Source: Oscheius dolichura
Lineage: Eukaryota > Nematoda > Chromadorea > Rhabditida > Rhabditidae
Reading direction: 5' to 3'
NCBI GenBank assembly: GCA_932521035.1
Contig: OW051495.1
Coordinates: 806,001 to 870,000, forward strand
DNA: 64,000 bases
Every line of letters begins with the position of its first letter. Positions within the stretch are counted from its first letter, which is position 1. Shown here one piece after another: positions 51,142 through 62,177 of the stretch. The translations under genes were made by a program, and so were the position numbers. The notes beneath the pieces are model-generated. The model was not told where the DNA came from. It did no database searches and was given only the letters and a program-made list of their open reading frames with translations.

Positions 51142-53220
51142 ATGTTGTTTTCTTCGGCTGCGGGTTCGTTTGTTATTTTACAAATCAGTAAAGATACTAC
51201 AATTAAATTATTCCGGCGAATAAATGACAATATTGAAACACAAAAGAGGCGGTGATAGAAAAGCGGTCAAATGATTGATAAAGGAGAAATTTAGCGGTTT
51301 AGCAGTTATGAAACGGCTTTTACAGTAGAAATAGCTCAGAAACATTTTCAATAGACTCTTTCAATCCTTCTCGTCGTGTTTTACTTTGAGGTTAGGGTTA
51401 TCCTTGCTAAATTCAGTATAATGCCATCAGTAAACTGAAGGTAAACCGCGTGGGGTGAAAAGTCATCCGCGGATAACTTTTCATCCGTCCGTGGCAGTAG
51501 TGATAATTTGCTCCTTTCGTTCCCCTCCACCCGAATCCTAAACAGCCCATATCGAGGTCAATATACTGTGTCACCGAGAGGAGGCTGCCCTCCTCTCCCC
51601 GGCACTTCATTATACTGTGCCTGGACCACTTCAAATTTACATACAGTCCCGCCCCGGCAACTCCTCTCGGGATCGCAGTTGCCCTTTCGTCATCCACGGC
51701 AGTTCCTCTTCCCAAAATGCTCATCCTTTAGCCGTCTCCGTAGTTTTTTGCCATTTATCCGATCATTGATGAATGATAAATGCATCATAACTGCGGTGAT
51801 GGGCCGAGGATTTCCCCTTCGTCTTCTCCCAAAAAGGGCATAATAATTCGAATGTCTACAACCAAAATTCTTCAAGAGCCTTTGAATCTCTATTTGGTAC
51901 AATAAGAAATTCACCTCCACGAAGAAGCGTCGAATGGAGACATCAATTTTCGCATTATCTCGGTCTTGGAACGAAAGATTAGTTCTCCCATTTAGTTGAT
52001 TTCGTTGTTCTTTTTCAATTATGTTTTACAAACAATACATTAGCTTTGTTAGCTATTGTTAGCCATCATAGGATTTAGTTCAAGTAAAAATTTCATAAAG
52101 AGGTCTGGGACGAAACGGCTCTTCATTTTTGCAGTTTGTACGTCAATGGCTGGCTGGTCAATTTGGTTCTTTTCCCCTGGTCTTGGTGTCTGAAGTCTTT
52201 TGTGCCAATAGCTGTTCGCCCAGTTTGTTCCGTGTCTCGGGTTCAGGGTCTCTCTCTCTTTACAAAAGCGATGTCATTTTTTTGAGTTCCTCGTTCGCGG
52301 AAGTGAAAGCATCTGCTAGATCAGACTACAAACACATCGGTTTCAAGAATTGATCATACAGACAGACATCTGCCCATTATTAGGGTAAGATTACGTACTT
52401 ATTACTAATAAGTACTGACGACGAAGCAATATACCGGAAAACCTGATGAATTGATACGCCACCAAATTCAGTAATTTTATGCAGAACTTGAGACATCAAA
52501 TATCCCACACATCTCACTGGTCTGGAACTCTTTTTACACCGGAAAAGGTTTCAAACAGTCTTCTAAAACGCCTGTTCCCCCCTTACAGTCCATTCTTGTT
52601 TCTAAACGTCATTTTACCCGTTATGAACGCCTAAAAATGGTTCAAATTGCTCTCTTGCTGTACTAAATATAGCTCTTTGCCATTTGAAGCGGCCTCAACC
52701 AACCAGAACAGTAAAATCTCATCGAAAAGGGGAAAACAGACCGGAGAGCGACTTCAATTACCCGGACCTCCTCTTTTCCCCCTTCTAGCCAACAACTTTC
52801 TGTTCCAAGCATTTGCTGATGAAGTGATCTTTGGATATTTTCCCCTCCCTAAGAATCATCATCAAAACAAAATAAAAACAACACCGAAAAAAGCGAAGCC
52901 TGCAATAGAAATCTAATGATCAACAAGTACCCCCCACAACAAGTATCCTCTTTTCCATTTTCAAATCGTCGGAAAAAGGCGCCAGCCAAAGAGAGAAGAA
53001 ATGACTTGTGATTGGTGTTGTTGTGTCTCTCTCCCCTACCAAATCATTTCCTTCGTCTTGCCCCCTTCTACAATAGTGTAAAGTTGACGTGTCGAGTCGG
53101 CCGAGAAAGAGAGAAGACGAAGTAAATAAGGCGGGAAGAGGGGAGGGGGTGAGGTGTTTTGGCCGAGAGAGAGAGAGAGGCGCCTCCCCCCCAGAGAGAA
53201 AACTAGTACCTACCGGCTAC

Positions 53221-53228
53221 TATAAAAG
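53221..53228 (+). promoter_or_regulatory. TATA box of small secreted protein gene
   Basis: TATAAAAG, 61 nt before the start codon. Confidence 0.6.
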
Positions 53229-53281
53229 TCCATCTCGGATGCCAACGAGGCTAACAAAACTGCTAGAAGAAGAAGAAGACG

Positions 53282-53908
53282 ATGAAGTTTACCGTGGTGT
53301 GCCTCCTCGTCGTCGTTGTTTTGGCCTTGGTTGCTGAAGCCCAACTTCCCCAGGTATTCTATAGCTCTCTTTTCATTCTATTCCCTTCCTTTTCAGTTGA
53401 CATTAAAACAACAGAAAGTTTTAAAGAAGAGAGGAGAAAAATGCTTGAATAAATATCTTCCTCACACACCGCAAGCCGCCCAGATTAAATCACACCTTCA
53501 GGTAAGCGGGAAAGCTCATTTTTCTAGAAAATACGATGTTTTTTACCTTTTTACGAACTGTAAACAGCATGCAGAGAGGAAAAAAGGCCTCTTGGACAGT
53601 ATTTCTGTGTTTTTCGCACCAGTAAAATCTCGGCAAAGGTGAAAATAGGAATTTCAAAACTTTATGAAAAAGAAATTCCGCTGCCGAGACCGTACGGGTG
53701 CGGCGCCGGGACCAAAACAGCTGCGACGCTGTTTCCATGACGTGAACTGTTCTAGAACTTTGAATTTCCTTGTTTTTCCCTTTCCTGCTAAACATGCCCC
53801 CATTTCCAGACGTGCTTCGACCCCGCCTGTGGAAACAAAGTCATCCAAGAGGTCCAGTCCTCGTTCCCCAATCTCGTCTCCAAGCTCCGCACCTGCATCG
53901 GTGGGTAA
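53282..53908 (+). CDS. Small secreted four-cysteine protein, unknown function
   Basis: 91 aa. Exons 53282-53353, 53397-53501, 53810-53908. A textbook signal peptide (MKFTVVCLLVVVVLALVAEA) precedes a mature chain of about 70 residues with KRGEKCLNKYLPHTPQAAQI, TCFDPACGNKVIQEVQSSFP and LVSKLRTCIGG: four cysteines in a helical, charged context. No family recognised; the plan resembles many nematode-specific secreted effectors or intestinal/immune small proteins. The stop codon overlaps an excellent donor (GGTGG|GTAAGC at 53905), so the last exon may instead splice to a CTTCAG acceptor at 54451, which would end the protein two residues later. A TATA box lies just upstream, unusual in this window and typical of highly expressed genes. 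Confidence 0.75.
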
Positions 53909-55705
53909 GCTGATCTCTCTCTCTCTCTATCGTCAATTATCTCAAATTGGATTTCTCTCACTGGATTGCATATCCAAATGTTCATATTAATTACATGTTT
54001 TGATATAATCATAAATACGTCTTAGTATACTCTTCTATTGTTTTCATCTGTGCAGAACAGTTTCCAATTATTGCATTCAGAGTAACAGGTCCGTGTTTAT
54101 GGTAACGAGAGGTTATAGTAAACAAAAACACAGTAAAATGAATTAGGAAAAGTTGCAAGGCTGGAAAGTACAACAATTCAGAATAATTGAATGCCTTCAA
54201 TGATGGCAGGATTTTCGACAAGGCTGAGAGAGAGAGAGAGAGAAACTTCGCCAAATTGTCAGCATGACCACCTACTCCATCAAATTTATGTCAATATCTA
54301 ATCTATTATGCCAGAAGTGAAACATAAGACATGCGTTTTATGTTTCACTTCAAAGAAGGGCATCAACAAGAAGTAGGAGACTTCCTCCATTCCATAAAAA
54401 ACAGTAACTATATCCAAAAGTCTTTTCTCTATCCTTCTTTTCTTCCTTCAGGAGCAGTTGAAAATCTTTCCCCAGTTTCGGGTATTACTTCCTTGAGAGT
54501 TTAGTTTCGTCCACTCCTTATTATAGCCCGTTTCCAATCTCAGGGCTTCTTCTACTATAGGAACATTTGGGAACATAACGAGAACAGTAAAAGTTTTACT
54601 GATTCTCAATTTGAATTTGAAATTCAGGCGCGTTTGTTCACCAATGGTCCCGTAGTGAAAACCCCGGCCGTTGGAAACGGACTATAGCTCCTTGTGTCAA
54701 AATATGTTTTACTTCTTTCTTATAAATCGGCCACTAGATATTTGATAGTGGTCAAAACACCATTGTATTCTTTGCCTTCTATCAACGACGTCTAACACCA
54801 ATTTTTTGGAAACAGCTGGAATTCCCAACTTATCAGGAGCACATAACCCCAGTTTTTCTTATTATTTCAGTTCCCCTCGACTGAAAATAACAAAACAGCA
54901 TAGTAGACGGATAGAAAATCGTATTTTCCTACTATAGAATGTGTAAAACTGTCTCGAGTTCTCTGACCCGCTAAAATAGTAGTCAAAACAAATGCCAAAG
55001 GTGAAACAAACAGGCAAGGGAAGGGGGGGATCATTTGGCGACGCATCGGCCGACGGATGACGTAGGTTATTCGACAGACAAGGCAGTTTTTACGTAGGAG
55101 AAGTCGGAACAAGGGGCTAAAGAAGAGGTAAACGTTTCTCGAATAGGGAAAGAGGTCATAGTACACGGCTGACCTTGAGATAGACGTCAAAATTGACCAA
55201 AGACAACCCAGAACTTGTTTTGTGTCTTCAGAAAGGGAAAATACAGAAAATCGCCCATTTTTTTGGAGTTTTCAATAAAATTTCTCACCATTTTTGTGCT
55301 TCACAATCTCTGGATTACGGTAGCATTCTCTAAAAGTCATAAAATAGGGCATTTTCTACGAGAAAATTGAATGAAAATGGTGTAGAATCGGGCCAACAGC
55401 GCGCGGCGTTACATAACATATTCTCGGTCAAAGTTTATGGGGCTACAGGTTTTGTCATCGGGGCTGCTGAGATCTGACTGGGGTCATTAGAATCGTCTTG
55501 ACATGCTCTCAAACTAGGCCTTTGAATTTTTGAAATCGACCAAGAAATGGTCGAGATACGGACACAAACAAAAAGCTACAGTATCTTCTATTATCTCCAA
55601 TAGTTTATTCCAGCAATATGTCGAACAAGAAGATCTGTGACCGGACCAAATATCTTCTTCAAAAAAGAAAAAAAATTGGAGGCTACAAGATCTGCTGCTT
55701 TTCGC
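53909..55705. other. Intergenic between convergent secreted-protein and IRLD-like genes
   Basis: Holds one TATAGTCC MITE (54522-54686) and the minus-strand poly(A) signal of the IRLD-like gene (AATAAA complement at 55604-55609). No coding exon supported. Confidence 0.55.
54522..54686. mobile_element. TATAGTCC-type MITE, diverged copy
   Basis: Begins TATAGCCCGTTTCCAATC and ends CCGTTGGAAACGGACTATA, about 165 bp; the interior is more diverged than other copies. Confidence 0.55.
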
Positions 55706-58700
55706 TCATTTCTTCTTCGTTCCTTTGGTCTTCTTGACCTCTTCCTTGATCTCCTTCTTTATTTCCTTTTTAGCTTCCTCTTCCGTCTTCTTTTTGACCT
55801 CATTTCCAGTCTCATTTTTAGCTGTAGAAGCATTACTCATCTCCTTTTTGATCTCCTTGTTAGCCAAAGAAACGTCACTCGTCGTCTGTTTCTTCGACTC
55901 GACTTCGCTTTTCCCCGCTCCTCCTCCTCCTCCACTAAGCACCTGAGCCAGTGAAGACCCTGCCTCACTCGACGGCGGTGGACATTCCCAAAAGGAGACG
56001 TCCGGGGCGGCGGAGCGTCTCCTCGGAGTGCCGAGCTTCTCCGCAATGTCGCGCCTCCTCTCCTGTGCCCGTCGGAGTTCCTTCTTCTCCTGTCGACAGC
56101 AGATGTAGAGACAGCCGCCCATCAGGAGGAGATAGCCGCCCAAGGAGGCTAGAATTATCCCCCAGCGGAGGAAGGACCACTTCTTGTGTTGTTCCCTCTT
56201 ATCATAGATGCAGATCTTCTCGTCCCCCTGCAGGCAGTGGTCGCGCAGCGTTACCGGCAAGAAGTTGATATTATTCAGCGTTGGATTCCCGGTAATTTCA
56301 ATAAGCAGCCCGGTGCCTTTCCCCGTCAGGTTGACTGTCTCAAGCGCGGGCATTTGAATCAAGCTCAGCTCGTAGTTATTCACGATTCGGAGGACCGGTC
56401 CTAGAAAATTATTTTAAACGAGCGATAAAAAGGATAGAATACCCTTGGTGCTAGTGATTTCATCCAAATTGGGGAGGCTCAACGTGCGGAGACTCGTGCC
56501 GCTGACGGTCAGACTGCCCTGGATGATTTCCAGATCCCCGTAGTCGGGACGCGGCGTCTCTCCCGAAATTTCAATACCACCGAACGCCTTGACACATCCG
56601 TCGAATAGGGTCCTGTCACAGCTGGCTCCTGGAAAATTGGCACATTAATTTAGGCCCAATGCTACCGTAATCTTTTGAAAAGACGCCCGCCAATCTTTGG
56701 TAAGCGCGCTCTGTTCAAACGAGCCGTCCAATCTCGCATAAAGACCAAAAATTTGAGTTTTCATGCTGTCTTTATACATTATTTTGTTGGTTTTTATAAG
56801 TGTTCACATTGCTCTGCTCTGTTTACTAACAAAAAAACATATGAAAACTTAGAAGATAAAGAAATATGGAGGTATTAGTGAGAGTGTTTGGAGGCTCGGT
56901 ATACTGATGCACGCGTGCATCAGGACATAGAGAATTCCATGAACAATCTATCGGGTAGAAATTTGGTTGGTTAGAATGGTCTTGATCTGGTCTCAAAGGT
57001 AATGCTTGAAGTTTGGAAGGTAGTCAAGGGATGCCCGAGCTACTGCTGCAAACGTGGTGAAAATCTTCCACCGACCGGCTAAAAGTAAGCAGAGCAGATG
57101 ACGTTTGTGCTTACAGCTCCGCCATTTATAGGCCAAACCCAGATGGAAATACTTTCTTAGCCAAAGTGGTAGGCAAGAAGATAGCTCAAACATCTATACA
57201 TGATCTCTGGCAACACAAAAGGTTTAAAAATACGCCGAGTTCTCTTCTACTTCAAAGCCTACAGCGGAGAATATTTCCAAAGGGGCAAATAGATTCTTTG
57301 GGAGGAAGTAAAAGGAACTGCAACTGAACTGTTTCTCTTCGCGGGGGGCCTAGTTCAACGAGGTCAAAGTCACTTCTATTGCAGTCTTTTCCCTCCAGTC
57401 TTTATCCTTTGGAGATCGCTCCGAGCAGCAGATTCAAACCAAAATCCCGGAACTGTTCTCCACTCAAAATAATAGCGGACCAAGAAAGATTCTGTTGTTA
57501 AAAGCCCTAAGCAGGTCTGAAAGGCGGAGAAGAAGCCTTTTCTTTCTTTTGCAACCCACACTGTTGTCTGGGGTTGCCTAAGAACGGATATCTCCTTATA
57601 TCCTGGAAGAAAATAGACTAGATTTTAGTTAAAAATTGGGTTATAAGGGGAAAAATGAGGCGAACTCTATCCTTGTGACACAGAACTAGGTTCCGGGGAC
57701 CTTTCGAAGTAGTTTGGTTTGTAGCTCAACGAGAAACAGACCACGGTCATAGAAAACAAGAAATATATCTGCTCGGGCCCTCGGGGTGTCCTCATGCACG
57801 CGTGCATCAGGACACGTCCCCGTGTTTGAACAGGGCGCGCTTACTTTGAACTGGCGGCGCCTGGCCCAAAAATACGGCATTTTCCCCATTTTTTTGGACT
57901 TTTTGATGTCAGAAGATACTCTAACAATTCTACCAATCAAAAAATAGAAAAGAGGGAAAATTCTAGGTCCTACCACATCTTTTCTTGTGTGCTCCGTCGA
58001 CGACCACCGGCGCCCCGCTAAGCCAGCCTCTGGGACACAGATTGGGATTATCTTCCAGGAGATGCGTCGTCCCGCAGGTGCTGCCGACATGATCGAGGAA
58101 TTCCAGACTCGAGAGATTTGTATTCCTGATAATCAGGCAGCCCTCGATCATCTGGAGATGGGACAGAGCCGTCACGTTGACTTCCTCCGGGAGCCGTTCC
58201 AAAATCAGATTTCCTTTGACGGTAGTGCACAGGGACAGGTTGCGAAGATCCGTGAAGATTGTCGACGCCCTCATTATACAGTCGACTTCGAAAACCTTCG
58301 GCGTCAATGTCGGGGGAAGCTGGAGCCCTTCAAACAGCAGTGCAGGATTGTTCGTAATTGTCAGATTTTCAACCGTTGTCAAATTGGGCAGGATCAGAAC
58401 AGCGAGAGCTTCATTTCCCGTGATAGTAAGGTCTGAAATTTAGACATTTTCTAAAGGAAGAGGCTTACTTTTGACTTGTTTCAATACGGGCAGAATAACC
58501 TCCGTAATAACGTTGTTTGAAATGGTCAATTCGTCGTCCGAACTCTCCAATAGCTTTTGCTTGTAGAAGAGGAGCGGCTTCGTAAACCAGGCGCTGATAT
58601 CCCCTTTCGCGGAAAGGCATGGCATTAATCTGTCAAGAACATCCTTCAAATCACAGGCAGCAGCTGAAAATTCACGTTAGAGCAACAGGCAATATTTGGA

Positions 58701-60779
58701 GGCATGGTGCAATGCGTTGAAGCGGCAATAAAACATCGCGGGATCGATTCCCGCCGAAAACTTTTGCTTTTTTGAACATGAGTTTTTTGCCTGTATCCAT
58801 TCATATTTGATCATTATTGACTGTTATATCGAAACCGCATTGCTTTGATGGCGCGCGCTACATCGCATTGCGCCATTTGGCCGAATCTCCCGCTATTTAC
58901 GAGTAGCCCACTTACCACAGGAGATATGAGGCATTATCGATATATTCTTCACCAGATTCTTGGGAAAATAGCCTGCCAAATTGTCTAGTTTATCCTTACA
59001 GAGTCCAGTATTTCCAGAGATCTCGGATGGCAGTCCATTCTTGCATCTGGCCACCCCCTTTCCAGAAAAAGTAATCTCATAATTGGTCAGATCCACGTCG
59101 ACGAGTCGAAGACACACATCCTTGTCCAGTTTAATTTTTCCGCTGGGGGCTCTACCTTCTAGAATGAAGTCGCCACGCATCCTTTCACATTCCTCGAGGA
59201 ATGCCTTGGTGGGAGTAAAATATTTGCTGCTATTCGTCGGATGGACAAATTCACATTCTGGAAAGAGAAAAATTGGAGAAATTAGGAATAAGTCGGCTTC
59301 GTTCGAACAGAACCCTTCGGTATGGGAATACATTGTCGACTTGGGGGCAGCCCGGCCGCGTCAAGATCGTTCCAAGTGGTTGAGTGGTGGGCCCCCAAAT
59401 GAACAGAAAGGGTTGCCGATGAAACAATCTTTTTGCTTTTTTTTGGATGTACTTGGTGGTGTTCAATCATATACAAGCTAAAAAAAAGCAAAGGCTCGTG
59501 TAGTCGAACCCTCGATGTTCGTCTTGGGCGCGTCACTCCACCACTCGGCTATGTGGACTGGTTGCCAAACTGGTCTTGGTTGCCCACAAGGACCTGACGC
59601 GCGCTCTTCTTTCAAAATTGCTGTTTAAAAATCTGGGATCCACCCTCTATTAACCCATTCGTTCCTAGGCGTCCAAAAATGGACGATTATTGCTGGATAG
59701 GAAATTCGGGAAAAAATGGGTTAACGTGCTATGGTGTTTGTTTGTCTGTTTGCCCGACGGGTAAAGGGATAAGAATTTTTGTAATCCCGGGGGCCGCCGC
59801 AGGCGGTCGTCGGTAGATGAAGAGCGGAAAGGGCGCCACAGGTCGCAACGGATAATTTTAACAAGACGACAGCCGTAGGCTGCCGGAGGCCCGCTGTTCT
59901 GGGATTAAAACTTTTTCATTGTTACATTTTTTAGTAAATTTGTGCGGCTGTTCCTGGTTTTCACATTGGATTGCAATAAACCCAAGAGAATTGAATGCTG
60001 AACAACCAGAAAACGCCCAAAAGCACCCATGATGCTTGCCAAGCGAATAAGGATAAATGAAACAAACCAGCTTGTCGCCTTTGAATATAAGTTGTAATAT
60101 TCTGGTGGCTATTATTTTTCAACATTGCTTGCGAAGCATTCAAATATCTCGTTTTCAGCTGTGGATTGTTATAGATGCGGATGTGGACGGGCTTATTTGT
60201 TATCAATTTCAGATTATCGCCCCATACAAGACGGGACAGCTCCCGATTATTGCAGATATTGATAAAAAGCCAATCTGAAAAGCAATCTATAGTTCATTTC
60301 GAACAAATATTTCGCGGTGCGTCTCCGCTATGGGATCTGGTCGGAAAGCTTCCTGGTCCCGTAGCGGAGAGTTTTTTTCCGATAAATATCCGTTAAACAT
60401 GGATTAATTCAGTGAAGAATGTGAAAATCTTACCGGGCTGGAGTGTCGTCGCGTCCAGCGTGGTTATCTGTTTGAATTCCAAACCCGAAATAAGATCATT
60501 GTTATTCACTATAATTGAGCCGCGGATCGTTTTAATTTCCTTTTTCTTGAGAAATCCGACCAGAGTTTCCCCGCTGACATGGGAAAAATCAAAAATAGTC
60601 AGCTTCTTCGCATGGCCAAGAATGTCCACTCCGATCTTATTGTAGCAGACGTTGTCGGTGTCATTCGGCAGTATCACAACGCTAGACACCTCGTCACACG
60701 CCGGCGTACTTTTCTGTCCACCATTTACAGTAACCAGGAGTAGAAGAGCAGAGAAAAGGACACAACCAGCCGGCGACAT
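55706..60779 (-). CDS. Receptor-L-domain (IRLD-like) type I membrane protein
   Basis: 809 aa cell-surface protein of the nematode insulin/EGF-receptor L-domain family. Exons 60779-60434, 60274-60068, 59257-58916, 58663-58469, 58432-57974, 56628-56443, 56400-55706, in phase. Signal peptide (MSPAGCVLFSALLLLVTVNG). The ectodomain is built of L-domain right-handed helix turns: IRGSIIVNNNDLISGLEF, NLTITGNEALAVLILPNLTT, NLTITNNPALLFEGLQL, HLQMIEGCLIIRNTNLSSLE, IIQGSLTVSGTSLRTLSLPN and LLIEITGNPTLNNINFLPV, with paired cysteines at domain ends (CDLKDVLDRLMPC, CGTTHLLEDNPNLC, CDRTLFDGC). One membrane segment (FLRWGIILASLGGYLLLMGG, about 655-678) precedes an intracellular tail without a kinase domain, ending in Lys/Glu-rich repeats (KKEIKKEIKEEVKK). 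In C. elegans such proteins number in the dozens and some act in sensory neurons. Poly(A) signal about 100 bp after the stop. Confidence 0.88.
56904..57813. repeat. Two copies of a 20-bp palindrome in one intron
   Basis: CTGATGCACGCGTGCATCAG, a perfect palindrome, at 56904-56923, and a near-identical copy (first half CTCATGCACG) at 57792-57811, both followed by GACA. They lie 890 bp apart in the 1.3-kb intron between exons 5 and 6 of the IRLD-like gene. Confidence 0.6.
58699..58773 (+). repeat. tRNA-derived SINE-like element with Pol III terminator
   Basis: A box TGGTGCAATGCG at 58705-58716, B box GGATCGATTCC at 58741-58751 and a terminator-like TTTTGCTTTTTT at 58762-58773, all in one orientation and with tRNA-like spacing, in an intron of the IRLD-like gene (antisense to it). 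Confidence 0.5.
59479..59556 (-). repeat. tRNA(Ser/Leu)-like SINE element with Pol III terminator
   Basis: Minus strand: A box TAGCCGAGTGG (complement of 59541-59551), B box GGGTTCGACTAC (complement of 59500-59511), then TTTGCTTTTTTTT. The 5' part resembles a class II tRNA. It lies in an intron of the IRLD-like gene, in the gene's orientation. Confidence 0.5.
59782..59906. repeat. GC-rich imperfect inverted repeat in IRLD-like intron
   Basis: TAATCCC at 59782-59788 and GGGATTA at 59900-59906 close a 125-bp segment whose inner arms (GGGCCGCCGCAGG / GCTGCCGGAGGCCC) also pair roughly. Its composition is far more GC-rich than its surroundings. Confidence 0.45.
60288..60405. mobile_element. TATAGTCC-type MITE, copy in IRLD-like intron 1
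   Basis: Begins TATAGTTCATTTCGAAC and ends ATCCGTTAAACATGGATTA; inside, CGGTGCGTCTCCGCTATGGG faces CCCGTAGCGGAGAG. About 118 bp, inside the 159-nt intron 60275-60433, leaving about 41 nt of host intron. Confidence 0.62.
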
Positions 60780-62177
60780 GGAAAATGATAGACCAACACT
60801 ACAGATAGTGGAAGAGAACGGGCTGAATGAATGGGAAATGGAGAATGGGATTTCTTTCGTTTTCTAGTTTTTACACGTTTCGGACGGTTGAATTGGGTCC
60901 TAGAAATTAAAATTAGGGATCTGTTCTTTTTTGTTCTCTAGTTTTACAAGTATGCCTCCGGCCGTCTTCGACGGTGCTGAGGTGAACAACTCGCTCGAAA
61001 AACAGTCGACAGCACCGGCTCCCCCTTCCCAAAGAGCTGTTCTAGTTATCGAATAAGCTTTGACAGTCGGATAAGGTCAGACGGTCAAAACATTCTGCTT
61101 CTCTCTCATTTGACCGGTCAATCCGTACAGACGACAGGTCATACAGACAGACAGACAGACAGACACACAGACATCTGACCATTACCATTACTAGTATGCC
61201 TCCGGCGGCCTTTGGCCGCGTTTGGACCCGAGCTGCCCTCCTGCCCAGCGAGACGATCTTCCACCGGCCTCTAGTCATTTTTTTACCGGATTAAAATTAA
61301 AATTCGACGGTCAAATAACAGTTATAAGGTCAGGCGGTCGAAACTTTCTGCTTCTCTAACTGTCTGCTTTTGACCGGTCAATCCGTACAGACGACAGGTC
61401 TTGCAGACAGACAGAGATCTCCCCATTATTAGGGTAGGATTAGGGTAGGATGAGGAAGTGCGCAACACGGGGGAAAACGCCCGGGGCCTAGACGGGAGTG
61501 TCGGCTGTTTGTCTCCGTCATTTTTTGGTCGATTTCAAAAATTCAAAGACCCACTTGGAGATCACGTTAAGGCGATTCTAATAAACCCTGTCACATCTCA
61601 ACTGCCCCGACAAAAACAGCTGTAGCAGCACAAACTTTAACAGGGGATATGTTATGTAACACGACCCGCCCGGGCGTTTGTCCGTGTATCTGTCTGACCA
61701 TTCGAAGTAAATGTTTGGAAAAAGGATGAAGTTTATTTGACTACAGATTGAAAGAAGAAAAAATTCGACTCCCCATTGAATTGGCCCCCGCTCCCTCTTC
61801 TGACAGATCGAAAACCAAAAAAATGACCATAAATTTTTAATTCTCACAGAAGAAGAAGAACAAGATAATTCTCTGAAATGTTTCACAGTGTATCACACTT
61901 ACCATTTGGGGGGAAAATAGACAAAAACAACGGGAAAAACGGGTAGAAAACAGAGGAATAAAGCCATATAAAATAATGAACTTGAGTAGTTTTCAGTAGT
62001 GGGGATACGGTACCAGTCGTGGCGGTCTGTCAGTCAGTCAAAAATCATAGAAGTCTCTCTTTTTTAAAGCTATGGCTCGGACCGGGAGAGGTATTGGGAT
62101 ATATAAGATTTCGGGGATATTTTGGATATAAAAGGGGGTGAGGGTAAACTAGCGAGGGAGAAGCTGGCGGCGGGGGG
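60780..62177. other. Intergenic between IRLD-like and homeodomain-like genes
   Basis: Promoter side of the IRLD-like gene and 3' side of the next. Contains two direct copies of a GACA-rich repeat (listed) and GC-rich segments starting GTATGCCTCCGGC at 60951 and 61194. No coding sequence supported. Confidence 0.55.
61060..61440. repeat. Direct repeat with (GACA)n core, two copies
   Basis: About 61065-61200 and 61310-61440 share GGTCAG(A/G)CGGTC, TTTGACCGGTCAATCCGTAC and AGACGACAGGTC, then an AGACAGACAGAC run and (C)ATCTG/CCCATTA. A shorter relative of the 3' part lies near 52358-52395. Confidence 0.65.

Larger units (their letters stand above)
50029..53281. other. Intergenic, about 3.2 kb
   Basis: No gene supported. 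Contains a GAGAGA microsatellite near 50945-50961, a truncated TATAGTCC MITE (about 51077-51141, listed), a single GACA-rich repeat relative near 52358-52395 and, at the right end, the promoter of the small secreted gene. Confidence 0.5.

Noticed and set aside
55900-55930. GGGGAGKS in the IRLD-like tail, matching a Walker A pattern (GxxxxGKS)
   Set aside because: It arises from a simple GGN repeat in a disordered tail, with no NTPase domain around it.
61430-61455. TTAGGGTAGG repeats resembling telomeric DNA
   Set aside because: Only two imperfect units, and nematode telomeres are TTAGGC. Part of the GACA repeat element.
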